Position numbers and translations under genes: made by a program | Source of the DNA: Antedon mediterranea | Lineage: Eukaryota > Echinodermata > Crinoidea > Comatulida > Antedonidae | Direction of reading: 5' to 3' | Length of the DNA: 64,000 bases | Assembly: GCF_964355755.1 (NCBI RefSeq) | Contig: NC_092678.1 | Location: forward strand, 15,596,922-15,660,921 | The notes under the pieces: generated by a model | Database searches by the model: none | Told to the model about the DNA's origin: nothing | Seen by the model: only the letters and a program-made list of their open reading frames with translations | Shown: piece after piece, positions 63,691 through 64,000 of the stretch | Position numbering within the stretch: position 1 is the stretch's first letter | Layout of the letters: each line of letters starts with the position of its first letter

Positions 63691-64000
63691 CAATAAATCT
63701 TTAAATATTGTTTATTAGAAGTTCTTGGTGGTTTTCACCATCTCAATGTTAGAGTATGCAATATTCTATTAAAAGGTATCCATGATAAATGTGTATATAT
63801 TTGTATAATGTATAGGCTTAGAAGTCAGTTTACAATTTGTGTAAATAGGCCCGAATACGTAAATAGGTCATATCTCGACAAATGACCAGATATTATATAG
63901 ATTTATGTTAAATAAAGATAATTTTGTGAATTATAGCGAGTCCGTTATCTGTGTTTTGTTTACATAAGGTCGCACAGTGGGCCAGAATCAATTCAAAGTG

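Overview
This is an AT-rich eukaryotic window with short exons in large introns. The protein sequences are animal, and the repeat load (palindromic MITEs, 5S- and tRNA-derived SINEs, decayed LINEs, CTAGGCCTAG-rich patches) suggests a marine invertebrate deuterostome. An echinoderm is my best guess, not a proof. No prokaryotic features are present.

Layout: 1-1.4 kb holds two tandem-repeat arrays. At 1636-2772 (+) is an intron-free galactose-3-O-sulfotransferase-like coding segment, probably missing its N-terminal anchor exon. DNAJC2 (zuotin/MPP11) runs right to left from 21904 to 5307; I could place 17 exons with matching phases, giving 605 aa. MCM2 also runs right to left, from 42207 to 26127, with 17 exons giving 880 aa. 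TPRA1 (GPR175, a seven-helix membrane protein) runs left to right from 43365 to 57076 in 9 exons giving 383 aa. MCM2 and TPRA1 are head to head, with 1.16 kb between start codons and an E2F-type site close to MCM2. From 57.1 kb to the end I see only mobile-element and repeat sequence.

The gene set covers DNA replication licensing (MCM2), ribosome-associated J-protein chaperoning with chromatin-type SANT domains (DNAJC2), a Golgi-type sulfotransferase and a membrane protein. They are neighbours, not a pathway.

The most striking structure is at 36032-36906. The end of MCM2 exon 6, together with its 5' splice site, has been amplified into 24 copies of a 36-bp unit. Every copy keeps the splice donor, the same phase and an open frame, so each donor could yield an MCM2 with a different number of 12-residue inserts. 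Other items of note are an 18S rRNA fragment caught between inverted repeats in a TPRA1 intron, an inverted pair of 5S-rRNA-derived SINEs in one MCM2 intron, a 3-kb terminal-inverted-repeat element right upstream of the DNAJC2 start codon, a nested MITE, and three SINEs ending 14-32 bp from splice donors.
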